A stretch of 64,000 nt of DNA, from positions 303,402-367,401 of the forward strand of contig NZ_FRBX01000007.1 in the NCBI RefSeq assembly GCF_900142715.1. Reading direction: 5' to 3'. This document shows, one piece after another, positions 16,168 to 25,566 of this stretch. Each line of letters starts with the position of its first letter. Position 1 is the first letter of the stretch. The stretch is from Flavobacterium pectinovorum (GTDB taxonomy: Bacteria; Bacteroidota; Bacteroidia; Flavobacteriales; Flavobacteriaceae). Under the pieces are notes generated by a model. That model saw nothing but the letters and a program-made list of their open reading frames with translations, was not told where the DNA came from and did no database searches. The position numbers and the translations under genes are program-made.

Positions 16168-19100
16168 TTTTCGATTTTAATGATGAGATATAATGGATGC
16201 TTTCTTCGTCTTCAGGATCTAAAGAAACAGATTGTGTTGTTGTTTTTTCTTGTGCCCACGCAAAGATAAGTGGCAGGATTAATAATACGGCAAATGTCGA
16301 AAATAATAACCCGCCAATTACGGCTCTACCTAATGGTGAAACCTGATCTCCTCCTTCGCCATGACCAATTGCCATAGGCAGCATTCCCGCAATCATCGCA
16401 ACAGAAGTCATGATAATCGGACGAAGACGCAACGCAGCAGCTTCTCGCGCAGATTCTAAGGCGTTTCCATTTTTCTTGCGCAACTGTTCAGCATTTGTGA
16501 CCAGTAAAACGGCATTGGCAATCGAAACTCCAACCGACATAATGATTCCCATATACGATTGTAAGTTTAACGTTGAACCCGTAATAGTCAGCATTAATAA
16601 CGCTCCTAAAACTACCGCCGGAACTGTGGTTAAAATAACCAATGAAACCTTGAACGATTGAAAATTAGCGGCTAACATTAAGAAGATTACAAAAATGGCA
16701 ACCAATAATCCAACTTGTAAACTGCTTAATGTTTCGCTCAATACTTTACTTAATCCAATTGGAGTTATGAACAAACCACGCGGCAATTCTCCTAATGAAC
16801 TAATTGTTGCATCCACATCTTTTACTGCCGTACCTAAATCGGTCTGGCTAATGTTGGCTGTAACGGTAATGTATGGCATAGCCCCTAAATTGTCATTTTC
16901 ACCGCTTACATAAGCCGGTGTAATTTTGGCAACGTCACTTAAAACCGGACGAAGCGAATTTTTTAATACCGGAATTTCTCCAATATCTGTTTTACTTTTC
17001 ATTTTGTTCAAAGGCACTTGTACCTGAACATTGTATGATAATCCGGCTCTTTCGTCGACCCAGGTATTTTTCTCTGTATATCTCGATGATGAGGTCGATG
17101 CAACCAATGATCGTGATATGTCGTTCATGTCAACACCTAGTTCGGCTGCACGAGTTCTGTCAATATCGATATTCATGGCTGGATAATGAATTGGCTGACC
17201 AATTTGTACGTCTCTGAAATAAGATATTTTTTTCAGTTTCTCCACAATTTGATTGGCGTATAATTCATTTCGTTTTTTATCTTTTCCGGCAATACGAACT
17301 TCAATTGGAGTAGGAGATCCCTGGCTCAAAACTTTATCTGTCAATTCGATTGGCTCAAAAGAAAGTTTAACGTCAGGTAAAACCTTTTTAATTCGCGCTC
17401 TAAAATCGTCTTTAAAGTCATCCATATCCACGTGATATTCTTTTAAACTCACCTGGAAAACAGCTTCATGCGAACCTGCCATGAACAAATAAATCGGGTT
17501 AATCGAGAACAGCGACGGGTGCTGACCAACATATACAGACGAAATTCCGATATGTTCTTTACCCACCATTTTTTGTAATTCTTTCAAAACAATAATTGCT
17601 TTTTCTTCTGTACGTTCCAAACGGGTTCCGTCGGGAGCACGCATTCTTAATTGAAACTGACTTGAGTTTACTTTCGGGAAAACATCTTTTCCAATAAAAG
17701 TGATAAAAGTTACCGCAAGAAGTGTGGCGCAAACCAGATAAATTATACTTGTTGCTTTTTTATGAGGGAACAATCGATCTAAAGTTCTCATAAAACGAAT
17801 TCTGAATCGCTCAAAAGCGCCAATTTTTCCGTTTTTATCAGTATCGTCTCTTTCAACGTAGGCTTTTTTCTGTGTAATCAGATCTTTTTCAGATTCCGGC
17901 GTTAGACCGCAATCATTAAATTCTGCTTCATCATCTGTAATTTCAGGTCCATGTTCGTGTTTTGCATGACCTTTCATTAACCAGTTTGCCATTACGGGCA
18001 CAAAAGTCTGAGAAAGTAAAAACGAAATAACCATTGAGAATCCAATTGCTAAAGCCAAAGGCAAGAACAACGCTCCCGGAATACCAACCATGGTAAATGC
18101 AGGTGCAAATACCGCCAAAATACAAAGAAGGATCAATAATTTTGGTAATGCAATTTCCTGACAGGCATCCCAAATGGCGAGTGCCTTGGGTTTACCCATA
18201 TCGAGATGCTGGTGAATATTTTCGATTGTTACGGTACTTTCATCCACCAAAATTCCAATTGCCAAAGCCAGTCCGCTTAAAGACATTAAGTTGATCGTTT
18301 GTCCGAATAATTTAAGGAATAAAACTCCTGAAATAATCGAAATTGGAATCGTCAAAATTACAATTAAAGCTGCACGTCTGTCTCCTAAGAATAATAAAAC
18401 CATTAATCCGGTTAAAACTGCACCGATAATTCCCTCAGTAATTAAACTTTTTACGGAATTAATTACATAAACCGACTGGTCAAACTCGTATGATAATTGT
18501 ACATCTTCAGGAAGTGTACTTTGAATTTTAGGCAATTCTGCTTTCAATTTCTGAACGACATCCCAGGTCGATGCATCTCCGGCTTTTGCAATACTAATGT
18601 AAACCGAACGTTTTCCGTTTACCAAAGCATAACCGGCCGTAATATCGGCACCATCTTTTACAGTCGCAACATCACCTAATTTTAAGTTTTGAACGCTTCC
18701 TTTAAACAACGGAATATTTTCAAAATCTTTAACTTCTTTAATCGTATTATTTGTTGGCGTAATGTAGTTGATATCGCCCATTCTAACATTTCCTGAAGGA
18801 GCCGTTTGGTTGTTGATACGAATCGCTTCTACAATTTGATCCGGCGTCATATTATGCGAACGCAATAAATCAGGATCTACGTTAACCTCAATAGTTCTCG
18901 GGCTTCCGCCGAAAGGTGCCGGAGAAAGTAAACCCGGAATTGAAGTAAAAGAAGCACGAACATAAACGTTGGCCAAATCCTGCAATTCATTATTTGATCT
19001 GATTTTACTGCTCAAAACCAATTGACCAATTGGCAAAGAAGAAGCATCAAAACGAATGATAAACGGAGGCTGGGTTCCGGGTGGAAATGCCGCCTGAATT

Positions 19101-19441
19101 CTGTTCGAAAGTGAACTTAATTCGGCTGCAGCCTGCGCCATATTTGTATTTTCGTAATAGGTTAATTTCATGATCATTAACCCCTGAATATTTTTGGTTT
19201 CAACCGATTTTACACCATTTGCAAAGGGTAAAATGTTGACGTAAGTTTTAGCAAAATAAGCTTCCATCTGGTCTGGCGTATAACCTCCAAACGGATGCGC
19301 GATATAGATAACCGGCAAGTTCATTTTTGGCAGAATATCTACCTTAATGTCCTGTATGGCACCAATTCCGAAGAAAAATAGACCCGCAACCAATACTAAT
19401 ATGGAGATGGGTTTGCGGAGTGCGAAACGTATTAAATTCAT
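16157..19441 (-). CDS. RND efflux inner-membrane pump (AcrB-like)
   Basis: The 1094-residue proton-driven pump has two six-helix halves and two large periplasmic loops. Seen are the N-terminus RFALRKPISILVLVAGLFFF, the start of the porter domain, and helix 4 with GILVDESTVTIENIH (the proton-relay aspartate). The second half ends SVGVSIANAVLLVTNAEQLR, PIIMTSVAMIAGMLPMAIG and GRAVIGGLLFSTFAVLLILP. Between the halves a cytoplasmic stretch of about 65 residues (KGHAKHEHGPEITDDE through KNGKIGAFERF) is longer and more charged than usual. Substrates cannot be predicted; drug, dye or envelope-stress compounds are typical. It overlaps the adaptor gene and follows the channel gene by 10 bp. Confidence 0.92.
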   Translation of the reverse strand: MNLIRFALRKPISILVLVAGLFFFGIGAIQDIKVDILPKMNLPVIYIAHPFGGYTPDQMEAYFAKTYVNILPFANGVKSVETKNIQGLMIMKLTYYENTNMAQAAAELSSLSNRIQAAFPPGTQPPFIIRFDASSLPIGQLVLSSKIRSNNELQDLANVYVRASFTSIPGLLSPAPFGGSPRTIEVNVDPDLLRSHNMTPDQIVEAIRINNQTAPSGNVRMGDINYITPTNNTIKEVKDFENIPLFKGSVQNLKLGDVATVKDGADITAGYALVNGKRSVYISIAKAGDASTWDVVQKLKAELPKIQSTLPEDVQLSYEFDQSVYVINSVKSLITEGIIGAVLTGLMVLLFLGDRRAALIVILTIPISIISGVLFLKLFGQTINLMSLSGLALAIGILVDESTVTIENIHQHLDMGKPKALAIWDACQEIALPKLLILLCILAVFAPAFTMVGIPGALFLPLALAIGFSMVISFLLSQTFVPVMANWLMKGHAKHEHGPEITDDEAEFNDCGLTPESEKDLITQKKAYVERDDTDKNGKIGAFERFRIRFMRTLDRLFPHKKATSIIYLVCATLLAVTFITFIGKDVFPKVNSSQFQLRMRAPDGTRLERTEEKAIIVLKELQKMVGKEHIGISSVYVGQHPSLFSINPIYLFMAGSHEAVFQVSLKEYHVDMDDFKDDFRARIKKVLPDVKLSFEPIELTDKVLSQGSPTPIEVRIAGKDKKRNELYANQIVEKLKKISYFRDVQIGQPIHYPAMNIDIDRTRAAELGVDMNDISRSLVASTSSSRYTEKNTWVDERAGLSYNVQVQVPLNKMKSKTDIGEIPVLKNSLRPVLSDVAKITPAYVSGENDNLGAMPYITVTANISQTDLGTAVKDVDATISSLGELPRGLFITPIGLSKVLSETLSSLQVGLLVAIFVIFLMLAANFQSFKVSLVILTTVPAVVLGALLMLTITGSTLNLQSYMGIIMSVGVSIANAVLLVTNAEQLRKKNGNALESAREAAALRLRPIIMTSVAMIAGMLPMAIGHGEGGDQVSPLGRAVIGGLLFSTFAVLLILPLIFAWAQEKTTTQSVSLDPEDEESIHYISSLKSKNEK

Positions 19442-19451
19442 TAGGCTCTAA

Positions 19452-20837
19452 TTAAAATTCATTTATAAATAAGTCGAAATTGCCCGTAGCGGCTACTTTT
19501 AGCAAATACGATTGCCATACATTATTATTGACGATATCACGATCGATTTCGGCACGGTTTAAAGTGTACATAATTTGCGTTAAATCAGTCAAATCTGTCA
19601 AACCGTTTTTGTATAAAGTGGATTTTTGCAAGTACGCTTTCTGGGCTGCATTTACCTGAATTGGTGCTTCGGCATAATTTTCCAGTGTAATTTTTATTTT
19701 ATCATCAGCAAAATTCAATTGCGATTTTAATTCCCTGTCAGCCTGATTGTATTCTTCCTGCAAACCTTGCGAAACAAATTTCTGAGCGCTTACTTGTTTG
19801 CTCATTCTAAATGGTGTTGTCAGGTTCCAGCTAATTCCTATTCCGACTAAATAATTCGAACGATCCGGATTTACACCATCCCAATAATTTCTTGTGTAAG
19901 CTGTTTGATCTGTTGCGTATGCAGAATCAAACCCTGAAGCTCTGGTTTGTAAAACACCAAAAGCTGTCATCGTTGGGTAATAAAATCGCTTGTATAATTT
20001 AACCTGCTGATTGCTGTAATCAATTCTCGTTTTATATAATTGCAATAAAGGATGAAGGCTATCAGTAGTTTTTTCTTCTACTAAAAGTGCTTTCGGAATA
20101 TTGCTTACAAATAAAGTATCGGTAACAAAATCCTGTGGCGCAACGCCCATTAAATCAACCAATTTGTTGTTTTGTTCTTTTACAAAGTTTTTTGCCAGAT
20201 TTAAAGCGATTTTAGCTTTTGAAACTTCGGCTGTAGCCAATGTAGAATCGACTCCGGCCAATAATCCGTTTTTAACACGTACAACGGCTGTTCTTTTGAA
20301 AACTTCGGCGCGATCTAAATTCTTTTGCTGCGAAATCAGTAATCTTTGGCTTGCCAATAAATTTAAATAGGCAGCAGAAATTTTGATTTCCTGTTGAAAC
20401 ATTTCCTGTTTTAAGTCATTTTCTTTGGCTTTAAGATCAACTTTAGCCAAATTGATTTTTTCTTTTGCTTTTCCAAAAGTGAAAAAATCCCAGTTCATGT
20501 TCACTAAATACAAAGCTCCAAAAGCAGAGTTCCAGTTTTGTTCCGGAAGTGGTAATCCTGACGAAGCAACGCCAAGACCTCCAAAACCATACAAAGGTCC
20601 GTTTTGTCCATTTACAGTTCCATAATCTTGCTGGGCAGACAAGTTTAGATTAGGTAAATAATCGCGTTTAGATTGCTTGAGAGTCTCTCGCGAAGCGCTT
20701 GTGTAGTTGGTTTTTGCTTTTATCGAACCGTAATTTTCAAGACCCGTTTTAATGGCATCTTTTAAAGACAAGTTTTGTGAGTAACCGATTGATGCAAAAA
20801 TCAAGAAAAATAATAAGGTAATTTTTTTGAAATACAT
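19452..20837 (-). CDS. TolC-family outer-membrane channel
   Basis: The 461-residue protein begins MYFKKITLLFFLIFASIGYS, a signal peptide, then SLKDAIKTGLENYGSIKAK, the first coiled-coil helix of the TolC/OEP fold, repeated in the second half (YNQADRELKSQLNFADDKIK, QKAYLQKSTLYKNGLTDLTD). It forms the trimeric exit duct for the pump encoded just downstream. An in-frame ATG 20 codons upstream is rejected because it would bury the signal peptide and lies upstream of the likely -7 box TAATTTTG (20865-20872, minus strand). It is the first gene of the efflux operon and divergent from a two-component system that may control it. Confidence 0.9.
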   Translation of the reverse strand: MYFKKITLLFFLIFASIGYSQNLSLKDAIKTGLENYGSIKAKTNYTSASRETLKQSKRDYLPNLNLSAQQDYGTVNGQNGPLYGFGGLGVASSGLPLPEQNWNSAFGALYLVNMNWDFFTFGKAKEKINLAKVDLKAKENDLKQEMFQQEIKISAAYLNLLASQRLLISQQKNLDRAEVFKRTAVVRVKNGLLAGVDSTLATAEVSKAKIALNLAKNFVKEQNNKLVDLMGVAPQDFVTDTLFVSNIPKALLVEEKTTDSLHPLLQLYKTRIDYSNQQVKLYKRFYYPTMTAFGVLQTRASGFDSAYATDQTAYTRNYWDGVNPDRSNYLVGIGISWNLTTPFRMSKQVSAQKFVSQGLQEEYNQADRELKSQLNFADDKIKITLENYAEAPIQVNAAQKAYLQKSTLYKNGLTDLTDLTQIMYTLNRAEIDRDIVNNNVWQSYLLKVAATGNFDLFINEF

Positions 20838-20864
20838 AAAAGTTCGTGGTATCAAATTATAGAA

Positions 20865-20872
20865 CAAAATTA
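20865..20872 (-). promoter_or_regulatory. -7 box of the efflux operon
   Basis: The minus strand reads TAATTTTG, a TAnnTTTG match, 28 bp before the chosen tolC-like ATG. A matching -33 element is not clear. Confidence 0.4.
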
Positions 20873-21002
20873 TTTGTCTTACGCTGATAAATGTCATCTT
20901 AAATGATGTACTGCACTAAAAAATGACAAATTCAATTCGTCATTTTTTGGAAAAAGAAATTAAATATTTGTCCGTACTTTGTAAACTATTTAAGTATTAA
21001 AA

Positions 21003-22043
21003 ATGAATAAAAAATTTGATAACATATTGGACAACAAATGGTGGCAGGAAATTGCCGTTGTTGCCTTTTCATTTACAATCTATACGTTAAAAAATGACTG
21101 GATGTTATTTAGTTCTTTTACTTCCATATCTATGGGCATTTTTTTTTACTTCATTTTGTATATGCATGCCCAGTTTAACCGATTTTTCCTTCTTCCAATC
21201 TTATTCAAAACCCGCCGTCCGGTAACTTATATATTATTAACGTTATTTGGAGTTTTCGTTTTTTCCATCGTTTTATACGAAATTATGATGCTCGAAATGT
21301 TTCGTAATTGTCGCTTGTACCAAAACTCGCACCAGCGAAGTTATGTTTATCAATTGGCAAGTGTATTGGGAACTTTGGTTTGTATTTTGAGTCCGATTAT
21401 TGTGTTTAAATTCTACAGAATTCATAGAAAACAAACCGATGAAGCTTTGCTGTTTAATGAAATGCAGTTGAATTCTTTGAAAGGACAATTGAATCCTCAT
21501 TTTTTATTCAATACCTTTAATACGCTTTATGGCATTAGTTTGGAATTTCCCGAAAGAACGCCCGATTTGATCATGAAAGTCTCGCAATTGATGCGCTATC
21601 AGCTTGAAAGTAACAGTAAAAAATGTGTATCTCTTGAAGATGAACTGGAATTTATAAACAGTTATGTACAGCTTGAAAAAGAAAGAGTTGGATATCGTTG
21701 TGATATTACATACGATTGTAAAATTGACAATGAAAACGCCTATAAAGTTTCACCAATGTTATTAATCGCCTTTATCGAAAATGCCTTTAAACACGGAACC
21801 TGCGCTATCGAAAAATGTTTTGTTCGAATCATTGTTACGGTAGAAAATGGTTTGCTGCATTTGCACGTTGTAAATTCAATTCCGGATAAAAAAACCGATG
21901 TAGTTTCGACTAAAATTGGATTAAAAAACACCATCGAACGTTTGAATTTGATTTATGGAAAAGACTATAAATTGAATATTCAGGACAATAAAAATACATA
22001 TATCGTAGATTTGAAATTGCAACTGAAAAAGTTTGTAGAATGA
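21003..22043 (+). CDS. LytS-type sensor histidine kinase
   Basis: The 346-residue kinase has about four N-terminal membrane helices (residues ~15-130) and a cytoplasmic His_kinase domain. The phospho-acceptor is His166 within QLNPHFLFNTFNTLYGISLE. The N box is LIAFIENAFKHG, and a degenerate ATP lid with KIGLKNTIERLNLIYG follows. This is the LytS/YehU class, which pairs with LytTR regulators. Its last codons overlap the regulator start by 4 bp. There is no large sensor domain, so the signal is probably sensed in the membrane. It is divergent from the RND efflux operon. Confidence 0.9.
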   Translation: MNKKFDNILDNKWWQEIAVVAFSFTIYTLKNDWMLFSSFTSISMGIFFYFILYMHAQFNRFFLLPILFKTRRPVTYILLTLFGVFVFSIVLYEIMMLEMFRNCRLYQNSHQRSYVYQLASVLGTLVCILSPIIVFKFYRIHRKQTDEALLFNEMQLNSLKGQLNPHFLFNTFNTLYGISLEFPERTPDLIMKVSQLMRYQLESNSKKCVSLEDELEFINSYVQLEKERVGYRCDITYDCKIDNENAYKVSPMLLIAFIENAFKHGTCAIEKCFVRIIVTVENGLLHLHVVNSIPDKKTDVVSTKIGLKNTIERLNLIYGKDYKLNIQDNKNTYIVDLKLQLKKFVE

Positions 22044-22738
22044 AAGAGCCAAAAAAATGTATAATTGTTGATGATGAGCCGGCTGCGCATTACGTTCTGG
22101 CGAATTATATCAAGCAAAATCCGCAATTAGAATTGGTTTTTCAAGGGTATAACGGCATTGAAGCAATGGATTATCTTCGTGAAAATAAAGTTGATTTGAT
22201 GTTTTTGGACATAAATATGCCGGAAATTTCAGGAATGGAATTGCTAAAGATTATTCCAACACATCCTAAAACTATTTTAACAACAGCGTATTCTGAATTT
22301 GCTTTGGAAAGTTATGATTATGGCGTGATCGATTATTTATTGAAACCGATTTATTTTCCAAGATTTTTAAAAGCCGTGGATCGTTTCTTTGGAACAGAGA
22401 ATGTAAAAGCAAAAGAAGATGAAGTAATTGTCAATTCTGTAAGTGTAAAAGTAGATGGTTATTTTGTTGATATTGAGTTAGATCAGCTTTTGTTTGCACA
22501 GAGTTTTGGAAATTATGTGAAACTGCATACCACTAAACGAACGTATTTGGCGTCTATCACAACAAGTGAATTTGAAAAATGCCTTCCGGAGAAAAATTTC
22601 ATGCGTATTCATAAATCATATATTGTTGCGCTCGATAAAATTGATGAAACTGAGAAGGATTTTGTTGTTATCAGAAAAGAAAAATTGCCAATTGGTATTA
22701 CATATAAAAGAGAATTATCTGATCGACTAAAGAAATAA
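22040..22738 (+). CDS. LytTR-family response regulator
   Basis: The 232-residue regulator has a receiver domain (residues 1-120; acidic pocket IIVDDEPAAHYVLANYI, phosphorylation site Asp57 in MFLDINMPEISGMELL, and the switch TTAYSEFALES with LKPIYFPRF) and a LytTR DNA-binding domain (residues ~130-232; LFAQSFGNYVKLHTTKRTYL, FMRIHKSYIVALDKI). It is the partner of the overlapping kinase. Likely targets are the divergent efflux operon and the PepSY-like genes just downstream, by position only. Confidence 0.9.
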   Translation: MKEPKKCIIVDDEPAAHYVLANYIKQNPQLELVFQGYNGIEAMDYLRENKVDLMFLDINMPEISGMELLKIIPTHPKTILTTAYSEFALESYDYGVIDYLLKPIYFPRFLKAVDRFFGTENVKAKEDEVIVNSVSVKVDGYFVDIELDQLLFAQSFGNYVKLHTTKRTYLASITTSEFEKCLPEKNFMRIHKSYIVALDKIDETEKDFVVIRKEKLPIGITYKRELSDRLKK

Positions 22739-22825
22739 AAAATTTATAGATTTCATTTTAAATTCATTTAAAAGTAGTAGTTTTAGTACGTAATTTAAAG
22801 GTTGTTTAATTAAAGTATTGAAATC

Positions 22826-23299
22826 ATGAAAAACATAATTTTTGCTTTCGCATGTTTTTGCAGCAGTTTTTTGATGGCACAAAATGGAATTATGCCCACG
22901 GGAGAAATTACTCCACCTGAAAAAGTAAGGTTTAATTTTGAAAAACAATACCCCAACAAAGTGCCAGTTTGGTCATTAGAATATGTTGGCGATGATAATG
23001 ATGAAATTAGATACGAAGCTAAATTTAATGCCGATAAAAACACGAAGGCACTCGCAGTTTATGATAATTTAGGATATTTAAAAGCTTATGAATTGCAGAT
23101 TCCGTACAGTCAGCTGCCACAGAAAGCACAGGCTTACCTAAAGAAAAATTATCCTGCAAAAGCTATTCATGAAATTGCAGTTGTTGTTGACGATAAAAAC
23201 AAAACAACATATGAGGTTGGTGTTGAAAATAACTCAAAATTTTATGATGTTATCTTCGATAAAAATGGTGGTTTTGATGTTAGTATTCAAAAAGATTAA
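22826..23299 (+). CDS. PepSY-like secreted protein, copy 1
   Basis: The 157-residue protein has a signal peptide (MKNIIFAFACFCSSFLMAQ). It then has a repeated PepSY-like unit (DUF2874 type): PPEKVRFNFEKQYPNKVPVW plus EIRYEAKFNADKNTKALAVY and the second half LPQKAQAYLKKNYPAKAIHE plus KTTYEVGVENNSKFYDVIFD. Such small periplasmic proteins are thought to bind or inhibit partners. It starts 87 bp after the response regulator gene and is first of three tandem paralogues. Confidence 0.8.
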   Translation: MKNIIFAFACFCSSFLMAQNGIMPTGEITPPEKVRFNFEKQYPNKVPVWSLEYVGDDNDEIRYEAKFNADKNTKALAVYDNLGYLKAYELQIPYSQLPQKAQAYLKKNYPAKAIHEIAVVVDDKNKTTYEVGVENNSKFYDVIFDKNGGFDVSIQKD

Positions 23300-23398
23300 A
23301 AATTTATAAAAAGTTAAAAAAGTTAATTTTTGTAAGATTTATCTTTCATGTTATAAAAAGATGTATTTTTATTGCCAGAATAAAATCAATTTATAAAC

Positions 23399-23839
23399 AT
23401 GAAAAATTTTTACTTGGCCGCAGCTTTTTTAATTAGTAGTTTAGTAATGGGGCAAAAAAATGGTGTTTTACCACCTGCTAATGTAAAAATGGCATTTGAA
23501 AAACAATATCCTAAAAAAATAGCACTTTGGACGGTAGAATATGGTGATCAGAAAGATGATATAAAATTTAAAGCAAAATTTAACGAAACAGCGACAACTA
23601 AAGCATACGCCGTTTACGATGGCAAAGGAGTTTTTAAAGCTTATAAAACACAAATTCAGATAGATCAATTACCTTTTAAAGCACAGCTTTATCTTAAAAA
23701 AGAATATCCGGCTAAGCCTGCAAGGCAAATTTTACTTGTGATTGATGCTCAAAATAAAACAACATACAAAGTCGAGGGACAAAATAATATCAAATTTTAT
23801 GATATTGTTTTTAATAAAGAAGGAGAAGTTCAGATGTAA
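23399..23839 (+). CDS. PepSY-like secreted protein, copy 2
   Basis: The 146-residue paralogue keeps the pattern of its neighbours: signal peptide ending VMGQ, NVKMAFEKQYPKKIALWTVE, LPFKAQLYLKKEYPAKPARQ and TTYKVEGQNNIKFYDIVFNK. A 99-bp gap with AT-rich DNA separates it from copy 1, and a hairpin terminator at 23891-23924 follows, so it may be transcribed with copy 1 or on its own. It is slightly shorter at the C-terminus than the others. Confidence 0.8.
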   Translation: MKNFYLAAAFLISSLVMGQKNGVLPPANVKMAFEKQYPKKIALWTVEYGDQKDDIKFKAKFNETATTKAYAVYDGKGVFKAYKTQIQIDQLPFKAQLYLKKEYPAKPARQILLVIDAQNKTTYKVEGQNNIKFYDIVFNKEGEVQM

Positions 23840-23890
23840 ATCTAACATAAATTAAAGGTTGCTTACTAATTCAATTATATTGAAAAGACA

Positions 23891-23924
23891 AACCCGACAG
23901 ATTTTTAAAATCCGTTGGGTTTTG
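23891..23924 (+). terminator. terminator after PepSY-like copy 2
   Basis: AACCCGACAGATTTT and AAAATCCGTTGGGTT pair with two mismatches, followed by a short T-rich run. Confidence 0.6.
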
Positions 23925-24059
23925 TTTTATAAAAATATATGGAAGTCAATATCTGAAAATCAGTCAACAGATAAAATGTAAAAACTTATTTCCTTTTCAT
24001 TAGGATAGTATTAGTTTTAATTATTTAATTTGTAGTCTTTAACTTATAATATGTATTAA

Positions 24060-24530
24060 ATGAGAAACATTCTATTATTCGTGACTTTTTTATATTGTAA
24101 TTTTTTAATAGCACAAGATGCTATTATAGTACCGCCGGAAAATGTAACGAAATCTTTTGAAAGTCAATATCCGAAAAAAACTGTTGTTTGGTCTATTGAG
24201 TATGGTAAAGATGAGGATGTTTATTTTGAGGGAGAGTTTACTGATGACAAAAAAAGTAAGGCAATTGTGCTTTATGATAGCAATGGAGTTTTCAAATCCT
24301 TAAAAACACAAACTGCAATTGTCAAATTGCCTTTAAAATCTCAAAATTATTTGAAGAAAAATTATCCGGATAAGGGAAAAGTCAAGTCTGTTGGTAAGAT
24401 TTTTTATATGATTGATGATAAAAATAATGAAACGTACGTTGCAGTAGCAAAAAAAGATAAAAAACTGTACAATATTATCTTCGATAAAAATGGAGAATAT
24501 GTTAAAAGAATAGAGATACACTTTCTGTAG
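24060..24530 (+). CDS. PepSY-like secreted protein, copy 3
   Basis: The 156-residue third paralogue has a signal peptide (MRNILLFVTFLYCNFLIAQ), then PPENVTKSFESQYPKKTVVW, DVYFEGEFTDDKKSKAIVLY, LPLKSQNYLKKNYPDKGKVK and ETYVAVAKKDKKLYNIIFDK. It is lysine-rich and the most divergent of the three. A terminator separates it from copy 2, so it has its own promoter in the 23925-24059 gap, where I see no clean consensus. It converges on the short-chain dehydrogenase gene. Confidence 0.8.
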   Translation: MRNILLFVTFLYCNFLIAQDAIIVPPENVTKSFESQYPKKTVVWSIEYGKDEDVYFEGEFTDDKKSKAIVLYDSNGVFKSLKTQTAIVKLPLKSQNYLKKNYPDKGKVKSVGKIFYMIDDKNNETYVAVAKKDKKLYNIIFDKNGEYVKRIEIHFL

Positions 24531-24556
24531 AAATCAATTTGATTTTTAATAGCAAA

Positions 24557-24582
24557 CCCGACAAGTTTTAAAACTTGCCGGG
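24557..24582. terminator. near-perfect palindrome between converging genes
   Basis: CCCGACAAGTTTT and AAAACTTGCCGGG pair over 13 bases with one mismatch. Placed between two converging stop codons, it likely acts as a bidirectional terminator, although the T runs are short. Confidence 0.5.
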
Positions 24583-24608
24583 CTTAACCGATCGTGGACT
24601 TAGTTAAA

Positions 24609-25373
24609 TTATAACATCATTCCGCCAGAAACTTCAATGCGTTGTGCATTTATCCAGCGTGCTTCTTCGCTACATAAAAAAGCAACGACTCCGCCAATAT
24701 CTTCTGGTAAACCAACTCTTCCTAACGCAGTAACTGAAGCAATTTGTTGGTTCATTTGTTCGTTATCACGAACAACTCCACCTCCAAAATCAGTTTCAAT
24801 AGCGCCCGGAGCAACAACATTGGCTCTAATTTTTCTTGTACCTAATTCTTTTGCCTGATATTTTGTTAAAGTTTCGATTGCACCTTTCATAGAAGCATAA
24901 GCCGCGTAACCAGGAAATGAAAATCTTGCCAAACCGGTTGAAATATTTACAATTCCACCTCCATCATTCATTACGTTAAGAGCTTTTTGAGTCAGGAAAA
25001 ATGGTCCTTTAAACTGAATATTAGTTAATTGATCAAATTCTGCTTCAGTTGTTCCAACGAAAGAATTATGAATTCCTATTCCGGCGTTGTTTACAAGAAA
25101 ATCAAATTTATCAGTTTTAAAAATGTTTTTTAAAGTTACTGAAATATTTTCGAAAAAAGAATCAAAAGTTCCTGAATCGGCAACATTTAATTGAAGTGCC
25201 GCTGCATTTTGTCCTAAACTTTCGATTTCTTTTACAACTGCGTCAGCTTCTTCTTTTTTGCTGTTGTATGTAATGATTACATCGATTCCTTTTTTAGCAA
25301 TTGCAATTGCCATGTTTTTTCCTAAACCTCTGCTTCCGCCTGTTACTAAAGCGATTTTTGTATTTACTGCCAT
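24609..25373 (-). CDS. short-chain dehydrogenase/reductase
   Basis: The 254-residue classical SDR has the cofactor motif TGGSRGLG (residues 11-18), an NNAG motif (DFLVNNAGIG) and the catalytic Tyr-x3-Lys in FPGYAAYASMKGAIETL with the serine in IVNISTG. The C-terminal ARWINAQRIEVSGGMML closes the fold as usual. It would oxidise or reduce an alcohol/carbonyl with NAD(P)(H); the substrate is unknown. A second, unrelated SDR and an AraC regulator lie upstream on the same strand, separated by a large inverted repeat, so common regulation is possible but co-transcription is doubtful. Confidence 0.88.
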   Translation of the reverse strand: MAVNTKIALVTGGSRGLGKNMAIAIAKKGIDVIITYNSKKEEADAVVKEIESLGQNAAALQLNVADSGTFDSFFENISVTLKNIFKTDKFDFLVNNAGIGIHNSFVGTTEAEFDQLTNIQFKGPFFLTQKALNVMNDGGGIVNISTGLARFSFPGYAAYASMKGAIETLTKYQAKELGTRKIRANVVAPGAIETDFGGGVVRDNEQMNQQIASVTALGRVGLPEDIGGVVAFLCSEEARWINAQRIEVSGGMML

Positions 25374-25442
25374 TTTGATAATGAATTAAAAATTAAGAAT
25401 TAAAAATCTGCTGATCTGCTAAATCTGCGTGAAAAAAAATTG

Positions 25443-25548
25443 AACACATAGAAACATAGATTTTATTTTGAGTTAAAAACATTGTAAAAAGAAACTAGTT
25501 TCTAACACATAATTTTAGCTAATCTATCTTTCTATGTTTCTATGTGTT
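25443..25548. repeat. perfect 18-bp inverted repeat between two SDR genes
   Basis: AACACATAGAAACATAGA (25443-25460) and TCTATGTTTCTATGTGTT (25531-25548) are exact inverted copies separated by 70 AT-rich bases. Confidence 0.7.
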
Positions 25549-25566
25549 TGAGTATTTGCGTTTTTA

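Noticed and set aside
20838..20897. 20-codon longer start for the TolC-like gene
   Set aside because: It would bury the signal peptide and includes the likely -7 box.
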